NCBI RefSeq assembly: GCF_018343665.1
Contig: NZ_JAGYPM010000009.1
Span: forward strand, 72,462 to 115,225
Length of the DNA stretch: 42,764 bases
Source of the DNA: Cytobacillus citreus
Lineage (GTDB): Bacteria; Bacillota; Bacilli; Bacillales; Cytobacillaceae
Direction: 5' to 3'
Shown here: positions 36,270-42,764 of the stretch, one piece after another
Position numbering within the stretch: the stretch's first letter is position 1
Layout of the letters: every line of letters starts with the position of its first letter
Made by a program: the position numbers and the translations under genes
Notes under the pieces: model-generated
Told to the model about the DNA's origin: nothing
Database searches by the model: none
What the model saw: the letters and a program-made list of their open reading frames with translations, nothing else

Positions 36270-36409
36270 ATAAATAAAAAAGATCAGGTGCTTAGCACAC
36301 CTGATCAACGCAACAACAAGCCGCAAAGTGAGCGGCAGCCTAAGTAAAGTTATATAAAAAGAAGTAACCTCTTCAACCTAGGGCAAGGAGAGCGGTTACT
36401 TCTTTTTGT
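36270..36409 (+). ncRNA. RatA-like antitoxin RNA of a type I toxin-antitoxin locus
   Basis: The predicted transcript of about 140 nt contains the hairpin GATCAGGTG/CACCTGATC (36279-36307), the hairpin GCCGC/GCGGC near 36331-36347, and a long terminator stem AAAAAGAAGTAACC / GGTTACTTCTTTTT (36356-36409). Bacillus type I loci of the txpA/ratA kind have this layout: the antitoxin RNA runs towards the toxin gene and both share the AAGAAGTAACC stem at the toxin's 3' end. On the minus strand the same stretch reads as a toxin 3' untranslated region ending in GATCAGGTG-type terminator plus T run. Confidence 0.55.
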
Positions 36410-36480
36410 TTTGTAACCATACATAGTAGAGCTTTCGTCATTTTGCCAATTTAATAGTTTACAAGAGTCTTTTCTTGAGT
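36400..36480 (-). pseudogene. Decayed holin-like type I toxin
   Basis: Where the toxin of such a locus should end, the minus strand reads KLYYVWLQNKKK and a stop overlapping the AAGAAGTAACC stem. That is how these short hydrophobic toxins finish (a lysine run right before the stem). Upstream the frame is broken by stops and no M-x-x-E-x-L-x-L-M-I start is visible. The toxin appears lost while its antitoxin promoter remains. Confidence 0.4.
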
Positions 36481-36495
36481 ATTTTTCATACAAAG

Positions 36496-36840
36496 TCAGT
36501 GGTTGTTTACATTCATATTTTTCATTTTTTCTTTTGCACTTAATAAAATGTCCAATACCATTGTTTTGAAATAATCATTTCTTACTAGACTTTCACGGAT
36601 CGAATCATTAAACGTAAAGCAATTTTCCTGGAAAGTAATAATTGGTTGATCCCCATATTTTTTCTTAAAGACTTGGGTAAAAAATGATAAATCAAAGATA
36701 CCTTTCACTGATGCAATGGTATCCTCGTCTACTACGCAACCTTCTTTGTTTAAATGATTAATATACTCCCCATGTGCAACCTTCTCCTGCTGCATTAACA
36801 ATTCCAACAGTACGATTTCATGCTTACGTTTTCCATTCAA
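36496..36840 (-). CDS. Hypothetical protein downstream of the GIY-YIG/DUF2075 gene
   Basis: 114 residues. The first 45 residues are helical (EIVLLELLMQQEKVAHGEYI), followed by DLSFFTQVFKKKYGDQPIIT and a C-terminal basic helix. No known domain. It starts 54 bases after the helicase stop on the same strand, so it is probably the third gene of the MazG-helicase operon. Function unknown. Confidence 0.5.
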   Translation of the reverse strand: MNGKRKHEIVLLELLMQQEKVAHGEYINHLNKEGCVVDEDTIASVKGIFDLSFFTQVFKKKYGDQPIITFQENCFTFNDSIRESLVRNDYFKTMVLDILLSAKEKMKNMNVNNH

Positions 36841-36894
36841 TAGCTCTAACGATAAAATTTACAAATTTATCCAGTTAGATATTATTCAAGTCTA

Positions 36895-38520
36895 CTATAT
36901 TCTTTCATTATTTTGAAGTTCTAACAATCTCGATCTCAATTTCGAATCACTGGCATAAATAAACAGGCCACGTATTCCTCTTTTCATAAGAACATTAAGA
37001 GAATTTAATATAATTTTTTCCTTTATTTCATCGCTATTTTGGAATTCATCTTTTCCTCTATAAGCTTCCGTATCTTTATAATTTTCTGTTAAGATTTTCA
37101 ATTCATCTTTGTCTTCATCATATGAAATCGATGGACCCAGGATAACTCCAACATAGTTTAAATCAAAGCCTTGTATGGTATAAATAGAACCGACTTCCCT
37201 GACTGTTTCTGCTTTTTCTGCCCATGTAGTATTTCCGTAATCCCCATTCCAAGGAAGTTTAAAATTATCTTCTTCTACGTAATACTCTTGATCGTCTTTC
37301 TTATGTATGTAATCGAATGTGGATACAATTCTTGCTAAACCATATTCCTTATTTAATTCCTGTATTACGTCATACATTTTTGCTGCTGATTCAAAGATCA
37401 TAAAATCATATTCAGGGTCTTTAGGTATTTCAGTAATCTTCTTTTCAACAAAATGGTCAATCCAATTAACCATTTCATTATTTGCCTGCATGCGGAATTG
37501 GTTCGTAAGCTTATAGGTAGGTTCAGTATTATATTTTCCTATAATAGATTGAAGCCTTTCCTCATCCCAGTAGCTCTTCATCTTTAACACTTGCTTATCA
37601 TCGAACACTGCGATAACAATCTTGCTATGCCTAATAATCTCTTGCAGCTGATTCTCCTCAACAAAATTATTATATGGATCAGGCTTAGTTAACAACAAAT
37701 GAGCTTCATCTACTAACACAATATCAGCCTTTTCCATCAATTTTTTCCGCTGATTAATAAAGGATGTTGGTTTTTCAAAATTCTTTTTAGTGAGTGCTTT
37801 AACTTTACCAGCAATCTTCTTATACGTTTTTAGCATCTCTGTATGATTGACTAATAAATAATTATTGGTTTTATACAAAGGGGATGATTTTTCCTTTGAT
37901 AACTCTTGAATTTTGTTAATTACGGAGCTTAATACAACACTTTTTCCTACTCCTGCTTCCCCTTTAATTAAAAAGACAAAAGGCTCATCCTCATTAATGT
38001 GTTTTTTACAAACCTCTATAATCTTCTGCTGAAGTTCTAACTATTCTATCGATAATTCTTTGAATGGGGAAAGCTTGAATATATCCTTATTTTCGATTGT
38101 ATTTCTAGAATTTTCTACAATATCCCTATCTAATAGCTCATCCCATATGTTTTCAAACAATTCCTCATTAAAGTATTTTTTTTCATAATAATTGTGCATC
38201 ACACTATTAACTGTTTGACTCTTGTTTTGTAATTTGTAGCGTTCATCTGCTAAAAAATAATTGATCAGCTTGGTTTCAATATTGTATGTAGCTGATCGAT
38301 TAAACTTTTCATGAATGATCAGGGACATCTTCTTTAATGCTTTTCTCTCACCATTATTTAAGTGATCTCTCATTCGATTTTTTACTGCTACTGTTTCACC
38401 GATATAGACCGTTGTATCATTATTTAGAAAGTAGACAACAGGATAATCGGTATAGTAACCGTTCATATTGTCTATTGATGTCTTGTCAAAAGGTATTGTT
38501 TTTATTTCTATTTTACTCAT
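36895..38520 (-). pseudogene. GIY-YIG nuclease / DUF2075 helicase fusion, interrupted by one amber codon
   Basis: Read through a TAG at 38041-38043, this is one protein of about 541 residues. The N-terminal GIY-YIG domain has YPVVYFLNNDTTVYIGE (residues 26-42), R49 and IETKLINYFL. Next comes KELSIE-stop-LELQQKIIEV in the same frame, then a helicase core of the DUF2075/Schlafen-like group: Walker A KGEAGVGKSVV (37940-37965), Walker B DIVLVDEAHLL, FRMQANNEMV, SIYTIQGFDLNYVGVILG. Known DUF2075 proteins often carry this N-terminal nuclease as one chain. A single C-to-T change (CAG to TAG) would explain the break. It is downstream of the MazG-like gene. If the stop is real, the two halves might persist separately: the GIY-YIG half (38041-38520) is intact as a 159-residue protein. 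Confidence 0.8.
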
Positions 38521-38570
38521 ATTGTTTAATACCTACCTCATTATTGCTGGCATATTGAAGGGATGATCAA

Positions 38571-38873
38571 TTACTTTACTTTATTTACTGGATACTTCAC
38601 CGCATTCTTCTCCATTTTCTTAAAGGCTTCCTCTTCCAAATCTATATTCATTTTATCCGCTAACTGCAGAAGATATATAAAGACATCCGCCATCTCTTCT
38701 TTAATATTCTGTTTTGATTCAGCAACCGCTTCTTCACTCGTTCTCCATTGAAAATTTTCTAATAGTTCATTCGCTTCTAGAGATATGGAAATAGCTAAAT
38801 CTTTTTCATTGTGATAATGGGCCCATCCTCGCTCATCTCTAAACTCTATTATTTTTTGCATTAATTCTTTCAT
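38571..38873 (-). CDS. MazG-like nucleotide pyrophosphohydrolase
   Basis: 100 residues, an all-alpha NTP-PPase of the MazG-like type. Metal-binding motifs are SLEANELLENFQW (E33, E36) and KEEMADVFIYLLQLAD (E60, D63). Such enzymes hydrolyse (d)NTPs to NMPs plus pyrophosphate and clean or deplete nucleotide pools. The ATG has AGGTGGG six bases upstream. It is the first gene of an apparent operon with the GIY-YIG/helicase gene 50 bases downstream. The pairing suggests nucleotide depletion combined with nucleic-acid cleavage; that is inference. Confidence 0.9.
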   Translation of the reverse strand: MKELMQKIIEFRDERGWAHYHNEKDLAISISLEANELLENFQWRTSEEAVAESKQNIKEEMADVFIYLLQLADKMNIDLEEEAFKKMEKNAVKYPVNKVK

Positions 38874-38946
38874 TTCTAGCCCACCTAATTTGAATATTTT
38901 TTGTTAATATCTTCTATTTTAACACTTGATGTAATGTAATTAAATA

Positions 38947-38981
38947 GAAGCAGGCACCCGTAGTGGACACCTGCTTCTCTT
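38947..38981 (-). terminator. Hairpin terminator
   Basis: AGAAGCAGG(C)A pairs with (C)CCTGCTTCT around a short loop. It lies between the hemerythrin gene and the MazG operon; the T run is short. 38982-39118 holds no gene. Confidence 0.55.
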
Positions 38982-39118
38982 CTAAACTAGTAGTGGGGCA
39001 ATTTCGACATGTATCCGCTGCTAGTCACTGCATTCACCATAATCAATATCTAATTGACTTTTCCTTACTTCAATTAGTTCGTATTGAGATCATTGCAGCG
39101 ATTGACTGCGATGTTCTT

Positions 39119-39625
39119 TCAAGCTCGAAACCGTCTTTCAAGCTCCGCCTTCTCCCCAACCGACAGTATTTTCTCTGCCAATGGAAACAGCACTTTTTCT
39201 TCTCTATCAGAGTGCTGGATTAAGGTAGCATAAGCTTGGACGGCGTATACGGCAATCGCTTGGGCTTCATCTATATCAATGGCGGGTCCCGCTTGTTCCG
39301 CTTCAGTCAGAAAATCTCGTAAATGCTGTTCAGCCTTCTCATGCTCAAATTCCATCACTTCAATTGTTTTGTCATTCTCTCCAAGGCGGCTGGCCATCAT
39401 AGCGAATAGCCAGTCGTCCTCTTTTTTGGAATGTGCCTTTAGCTTACTATTAAAGGTCGAAATCCGCTCGTATAATCTCGTAAACTCTTGAATGAGAGCA
39501 GGACCTGATTCGAATTCTATCTCTTCTGTGATCTCATAGAAAAGATTCATATCTTCCCGGAGTGACACATGCTCATCCTTTAATTGCTGCAGTGGAGCAC
39601 TTAAAATAACGTTTGAAGCCTCCAT
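39119..39625 (-). CDS. Hemerythrin-like HHE-domain protein
   Basis: 168 residues from ATG 39625, chosen because GGGGGAGG lies just before it and an upstream in-frame ATG would place that site inside the gene. A four-helix HHE domain supplies the iron ligands: QQLKDEHVSL, KAHSKKEDDWLF, EFEHEKAEQHL and LIQHSDREEKVLFPLAE. Such proteins bind a di-iron centre and respond to oxygen or nitric oxide. Intact, single-gene unit. Confidence 0.9.
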   Translation of the reverse strand: MEASNVILSAPLQQLKDEHVSLREDMNLFYEITEEIEFESGPALIQEFTRLYERISTFNSKLKAHSKKEDDWLFAMMASRLGENDKTIEVMEFEHEKAEQHLRDFLTEAEQAGPAIDIDEAQAIAVYAVQAYATLIQHSDREEKVLFPLAEKILSVGEKAELERRFRA

Positions 39626-39888
39626 CCTCGAATTCCTCCCCCATATCCTCACCCATCATCTGCATTCTTATAATCCATGATGGCGTCAGTCTCTCTCTTC
39701 TTAAAAGAATACGCCAAAAATGCTGACAATTTTGTGAGGATCATCACTAAGAAAACAGTTTAAATCCTCTATTTGTTTCTTCTCATTGGATTCAATTTGG
39801 TTAGAGTCAATTTAGTAATCCACCATACCTGAATAAAAGTTGCTATAAAGGGTAGTATACCTCTATAAACATGAATGAGGTGATGAAA

Positions 39889-40377
39889 ATGTCTAACATG
39901 ATAAAACAAGAAGAAATGGAAACATTAAGAGAGTTAATCAAAGAAGTAGACACAGCCATGCTGACTACGGTAACTGAAGAAGGGCTTGTATCTCGTCCTA
40001 TGAAAACACAGGAAGTAGAGTTTGATGGCGACTTATGGTTTTTCACTAAAAAAGAGACTAATAAATATGAAGAAATTATACATGATCAAGATGTTAATGT
40101 GGCTTATGCAGGTAAATCCTATGTTTCCGTCCGTGGAAGAGCGGAAATCGTTGAAGATTTAGACAAGAAAAAGGAATTGTGGAGCAAAGCATATGAGGCA
40201 ATTATGCAAACCTCTTATGATGATCCGAACGTTGTCTTGATAAAGGTAAAAGCGGAAGCAGCCGAATATTGGGAAACCGGTAATTTTACGAAGAAAATCG
40301 CCTTTCTCTATAAACGCATGACAGGGCAAAGTTCTCAATCGACAGATGTGAATGAAACGGTTGAATTGAATAAATAA
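39889..40377 (+). CDS. Pyridoxamine 5'-phosphate oxidase-like, general stress protein 26 type
   Basis: 162 residues from ATG 39889 (GAGGTG seven bases upstream; an in-frame ATG at 39871 precedes that site). A split-barrel FMN-binding fold is indicated by AMLTTVTEEGLVSRPM, DLWFFTKKETNKYEEI, VNVAYAGKSYVSVRGRAEIV and EYWETG, the pattern of Bacillus YdaG/GsiB-type stress flavoproteins. Probably binds FMN and acts in general stress. A terminator hairpin (40382-40420) follows. Confidence 0.9.
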   Translation: MSNMIKQEEMETLRELIKEVDTAMLTTVTEEGLVSRPMKTQEVEFDGDLWFFTKKETNKYEEIIHDQDVNVAYAGKSYVSVRGRAEIVEDLDKKKELWSKAYEAIMQTSYDDPNVVLIKVKAEAAEYWETGNFTKKIAFLYKRMTGQSSQSTDVNETVELNK

Positions 40378-40381
40378 CAGC

Positions 40382-40420
40382 AAAAATTGGGTTGTTTGGT
40401 TATAGAACAATCCATTTTTC
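40382..40420 (+). terminator. Terminator after the PNPOx-like gene
   Basis: AAAATTGGGTTGTT pairs imperfectly with AACAATCCATTTTT, with the T run on the plus strand, eight bases after the stop. Confidence 0.7.
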
Positions 40421-40535
40421 TATGTTAAGTGATGTTGATCCATTTGTACCTATATTAATAAGTGAAATAAGTGTCTTCAGATTACAAAGAAAACCATCTA
40501 TATAATTCATCCAACCCTTAGACATATAATGAAGA

Positions 40536-40850
40536 TTATTTCATTTGTTCTACACTTTTTTGCACGATTTCTACCATATCGTTTTCAGCCCCAAGACTAA
40601 AGTTAAAAAGAACTCCACTTCCTCCTCCAGCCCCAATGGCTGAAATAAAAATATTACGGTTATCACCAACTACAGTAAGGCTCAAACTTGCTCGATTCCC
40701 AATTCTCATAAAATATTTATCATAAACCCGCACAGCTATTTTAGTAGCTCCAATCGTATGATTGCTTTCATCAACTTATTTCATGCTGATTCCACTATTG
40801 CCAATATCGTTTTCCAAATGCTTAACCACTTTCTCAAATTCACCAATCAT
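40536..40850 (-). pseudogene. DUF6054-like protein with an in-frame stop
   Basis: From ATG 40850 the minus strand reads MIGEFEKVVKHLENDIGNSG to GISMK, then a TAA (40776-40778). The same frame continues VDESNHTIGATKIAVRVYDK, YFMRIGNRASLSLTVVGDN, GAGGGSGVLFNFSLGAEND to EQMK. The YFMR-NR-SLS-T and GSGGGxG-LF-F-GA pattern fits small DUF6054 proteins. A single nonsense codon (GAA or CAA to TAA) splits it. The remaining 65-residue C-terminal part has no ribosome site, so it is probably not made. Confidence 0.65.
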
Positions 40851-40895
40851 CGTGGTAATATATGGGTAATAAATTAATTGAAGGAGTGAAAATTT

Positions 40896-41426
40896 ATGAT
40901 ATTGTGGTTTAGACACTTACCACAATTAAGTATGGATTTGTCAGAATGGACCCCTTTTATACAGAATCATTGGTTACGAAAGCACTATATGAAGTTTGTA
41001 TATCTACTCCAGGTCATTATAGTCCTAATTCCATTTTTATTTGGAGGATGGTTCCCACATATCAATACTTTCAATCTTTTCTTAGTATGGATCTTTGTCT
41101 TCATCATTCACGAGACCCTTCACATAATTGCCGTAAACAAAAAAGGTGACATTAGTTTAACGTTTAGCGGTATATTTTTCTGGCTACATACAAATGCAAT
41201 TCTATCCAAACCGAGATTTTGGGTGTTTATGAGCTTGCCCTTCATTACATTATCAGTAGTGCCTCTCATTGTATCGTTTTTTTTATATGAAGATATCAAG
41301 TCAATTTTTTTATTTGTGAGTTGGATAAACACTTTGATTTCTGCCTCAGATATCATTAATTCATTTTTAATTGCTATGAAACCGAAAAACTCAGTATTTT
41401 GCAAAGGCTATTACCGATTGCAATAG
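40896..41426 (+). CDS. DUF3267-family membrane metalloprotease-like protein
   Basis: 176 residues with four hydrophobic segments and a membrane-embedded HETLHIIAV (HExxH) motif near residue 70, as in DUF3267 proteins, which are putative zinc metalloproteases of the membrane. Alternating segments (FVYLLQVIIVLIPFLFGGWF; FNLFLVWIFVFII; FITLSVVPLIVSFFL) fit an inner-membrane location. ATG 40896 has AGGAGTG upstream. Single gene; substrate unknown. Confidence 0.8.
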   Translation: MILWFRHLPQLSMDLSEWTPFIQNHWLRKHYMKFVYLLQVIIVLIPFLFGGWFPHINTFNLFLVWIFVFIIHETLHIIAVNKKGDISLTFSGIFFWLHTNAILSKPRFWVFMSLPFITLSVVPLIVSFFLYEDIKSIFLFVSWINTLISASDIINSFLIAMKPKNSVFCKGYYRLQ

Positions 41427-41607
41427 TATTGAGGCATGCAATACATCTATTCATTGAACGAACGAAAAACGATCGTTCAGTTCTTTAAACCTCCCTTTCA
41501 GCGGGGGCGGTTTTCCTACCGTGGCTATCGGGTAGCTTTATCAGTCACAAAAACATTCCCATTTTCCAGCAATATCTCTTTAATTAATACAATATCAACA
41601 TATAAAA

Positions 41608-42129
41608 CTAAAATTTATAATACCAAAAGATTGCAATTTCATTAGCAGTTGGAAAGTTTGAATAAAGCATCGTATCAATTGCACCGATTTCAAAGTTATT
41701 TTTAGCATAAAAATGACAAGCAGAAACATTAATATCTTGTGTTTCAAGCATAAGACCACAAAAGTTATTCTCCTTTGCCCATTCAATCGCTTTATTCAAT
41801 AATGCTGTTCCAACACCCTTTTTTCGATATTCTACAGCAACAGCAATATCTTCTATAAAGGCATATCCATTCCAACTAGAACGTATTCTAATCTGACCAA
41901 TGCAGGTATTTTCAACATAAAAGAAATAAACAACCTTCCCTTCTTCTTCAATATAGCTGTTATCCATTTCTTCATCTTCATATTTCTTGAAATATGGCTC
42001 AGAAAAGACCTCCTCCGTATATTCCCAAACATTGTTTTCATATTTAGGTATCATTCTCCCAGTGACAATGAAACCTTCATTAGATTTATTAAAATCATTC
42101 ATATTAGATTTTGTCATTTTAATGATCAT
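41608..42129 (-). CDS. satA: Streptothricin N-acetyltransferase SatA-like (GNAT)
   Basis: 173 residues. The GNAT core has AFIEDIAVAVEYRKKGVGTALLNKAIEWA, with the acetyl-CoA loop R-K-K-G-V-G near residue 101, then GLMLETQDINVSACHFYAK and IDTMLYSNF. The N-terminal IPKYENNVWEYTEEVF block and the overall length match Bacillus SatA, which acetylates streptothricin. The ATG lies only a few bases from the end of a TnpB-type element, so its native promoter and ribosome site have been replaced: no AGGAGG is seen, only the element's end GGGAG upstream. Expression may now depend on the element. Confidence 0.85.
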   Translation of the reverse strand: MIIKMTKSNMNDFNKSNEGFIVTGRMIPKYENNVWEYTEEVFSEPYFKKYEDEEMDNSYIEEEGKVVYFFYVENTCIGQIRIRSSWNGYAFIEDIAVAVEYRKKGVGTALLNKAIEWAKENNFCGLMLETQDINVSACHFYAKNNFEIGAIDTMLYSNFPTANEIAIFWYYKF

Positions 42130-42130
42130 G

Positions 42131-42320
42131 CTGAAACTCCCATAGCTAAAGCAATGGGGTTCTTGAGCGACTAGCTTGTTTCTTCTATACTCTCCCCTGC
42201 TTTAATATACAATAGGGTACAACATACAGACACTACAAAGCGTTTGCTCAAGACTTCTACAGCCAAACACCTCAGCGGTGCTTATCGACTGCATGGGCTC
42301 GTTTCTAACCCAACACTCCT
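42131..42320 (-). ncRNA. TnpB-type omega RNA region and right end of an IS200/IS605-like element
   Basis: Downstream of the transposase gene the minus strand runs through GC-rich, foldable sequence to AAGCTAGTCGCTCAAGAACC and the hairpin CCCAT-TGCTTTAGC-TATGGG, then AGTTTCA at 42137-42131. This is how TnpB omega RNAs end: the terminal hairpin, then TTCA, then the guide, which is whatever DNA flanks the element. Boundaries of the RNA's 5' part cannot be set by eye. Confidence 0.6.
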
Positions 42321-42764
42321 TTAAATTCCAAAACTACTTATTTTGTTTTGATTACTTGATTTTATTCGTATAATTTCTATGTCATGTAGTTTCTTAAAAT
42401 GATCATATTCATCCATACATAAATACCTATTAATGCTATCAAGAGATTCCGTTACATTTTTTATGAGATAAGCAGAGTACAAATCACGTTGGACACGTTC
42501 ATTTCTTATAAGATTCCATCTTTCAGACAAGGATTTCTTTTGAAAGGTGTCCGTCTCGTGATGATACTGACTAGCTTTTACCTTCGAGGTGTTGATCTTT
42601 TTCAGTTCTATGCCGAAGATAGATAGCTTTTGTTCTAAAATGGTTATAAGCATAGAGGGCGCTTTCCTAGCTATAGATTTTCCAAACCGTTTCTTTCGGC
42701 TGAAACGTCCGTTCTTGTTTCTAGTTGTTTCTTTTGCCCGTTTTTGAAGGGCTTGAAAATTCAT
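42321..42764 (-). CDS. TnpB-like transposase, C-terminal part (runs off the window)
   Basis: 147 residues are visible and the window edge cuts the upstream part, so the M at the edge may be internal. KNGRFSRKKRFGKSIARKAP is followed by NTSKVKASQYHHETDTFQKK, LSERWNLI and VQRDLYSAYLIKNV, the C-terminal region of a TnpB-like (OrfB) protein with the last RuvC aspartate in VQRD. The zinc-ribbon cysteines are missing, as in one TnpB branch. TnpB is an RNA-guided nuclease that keeps IS605-type elements in place. Its omega RNA lies directly downstream. Confidence 0.6.
   Translation of the reverse strand: MNFQALQKRAKETTRNKNGRFSRKKRFGKSIARKAPSMLITILEQKLSIFGIELKKINTSKVKASQYHHETDTFQKKSLSERWNLIRNERVQRDLYSAYLIKNVTESLDSINRYLCMDEYDHFKKLHDIEIIRIKSSNQNKISSFGI

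Noticed and set aside
39830..39870. Possible sigma-B promoter before the general-stress-type gene (GTTG and GGGTAG elements).
   Set aside because: The spacing between the elements is far too short (about 7 bases) for sigma-B.

Overview
This is a low-GC Gram-positive window, most likely from Bacillus in the broad sense. AGGAGG-type ribosome binding sites, a SatA-type acetyltransferase, an NhaC-family antiporter, a UPF0158 protein, a general-stress flavin-binding protein and Bacillus-style type I toxin/antitoxin debris all fit. The species cannot be fixed from the sequence alone. The window is a dense, mostly minus-strand defence island with heavy IS scarring (about 1-29 kb), followed by an ordinary but decaying accessory region (about 29-42.7 kb).

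Layout. 1-1.1 kb: IS21-type debris, with a terminal repeat block and a truncated, frameshifted istB. 1.1-1.35 kb: scrap of a sugar-phosphate isomerase/epimerase gene. 1.8-5.65 kb: a metallo-beta-lactamase-fold protein and an RloC-like anticodon nuclease (ABC ATPase, CxxC zinc hook, R-E-H triad). 5.7-6.25 kb: two decayed small genes. 6.4-7.0 kb: IS21 left end with a broken istA, inserted in a membrane-protein gene. 7.4-13.45 kb: an McrBC-type operon (DUF6884 protein, McrB-like AAA+ protein, DUF2357/McrC-like nuclease), then a ribbon-helix-helix-like protein. 13.9-14.3 kb: a membrane-anchored DUF559 nuclease. 14.7-17.4 kb: a tight two-gene module I do not recognise; one product carries a PD-(D/E)xK-like site. 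17.6 kb: scrap of an XRE regulator. 17.9-24.9 kb: a type I restriction-modification operon hsdM-hsdS-hsdR. 25.2-26.3 kb: a single-HKD phospholipase-D-like protein. 26.8-29.1 kb: a serine recombinase and a frameshifted IS3-family element.

The second half holds small proteins, a DUF6946-like pseudogene, a catabolic-looking cluster (argH-like pseudogene, NhaC-family transporter, frameshifted regulator), UPF0158, zinc-ribbon and hypothetical proteins, an orphan structured RNA that looks like a HEARO/IscB omega RNA, and a decayed type I toxin with an antitoxin RNA whose promoter is intact. Next comes a MazG-like / GIY-YIG-DUF2075 helicase / hypothetical operon; its helicase gene is split by one amber codon. 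The window closes with hemerythrin, PNPOx-like, DUF6054 (nonsense), DUF3267, satA, and a TnpB-type transposase with its omega RNA abutting satA.

How the genes work together: at least four nucleic-acid-targeting systems stand side by side (RloC, McrBC, type I RM, PLD/DUF559 nucleases). The best candidates for something undescribed are the 14.7-17.4 kb pair, the RloC-MBL pairing, and the MazG/GIY-YIG-helicase operon. Several genes differ from an intact reading frame by one stop codon or one indel, so the region is either decaying or carries assembly errors. All family calls were made by eye from sequence motifs; no search was run.
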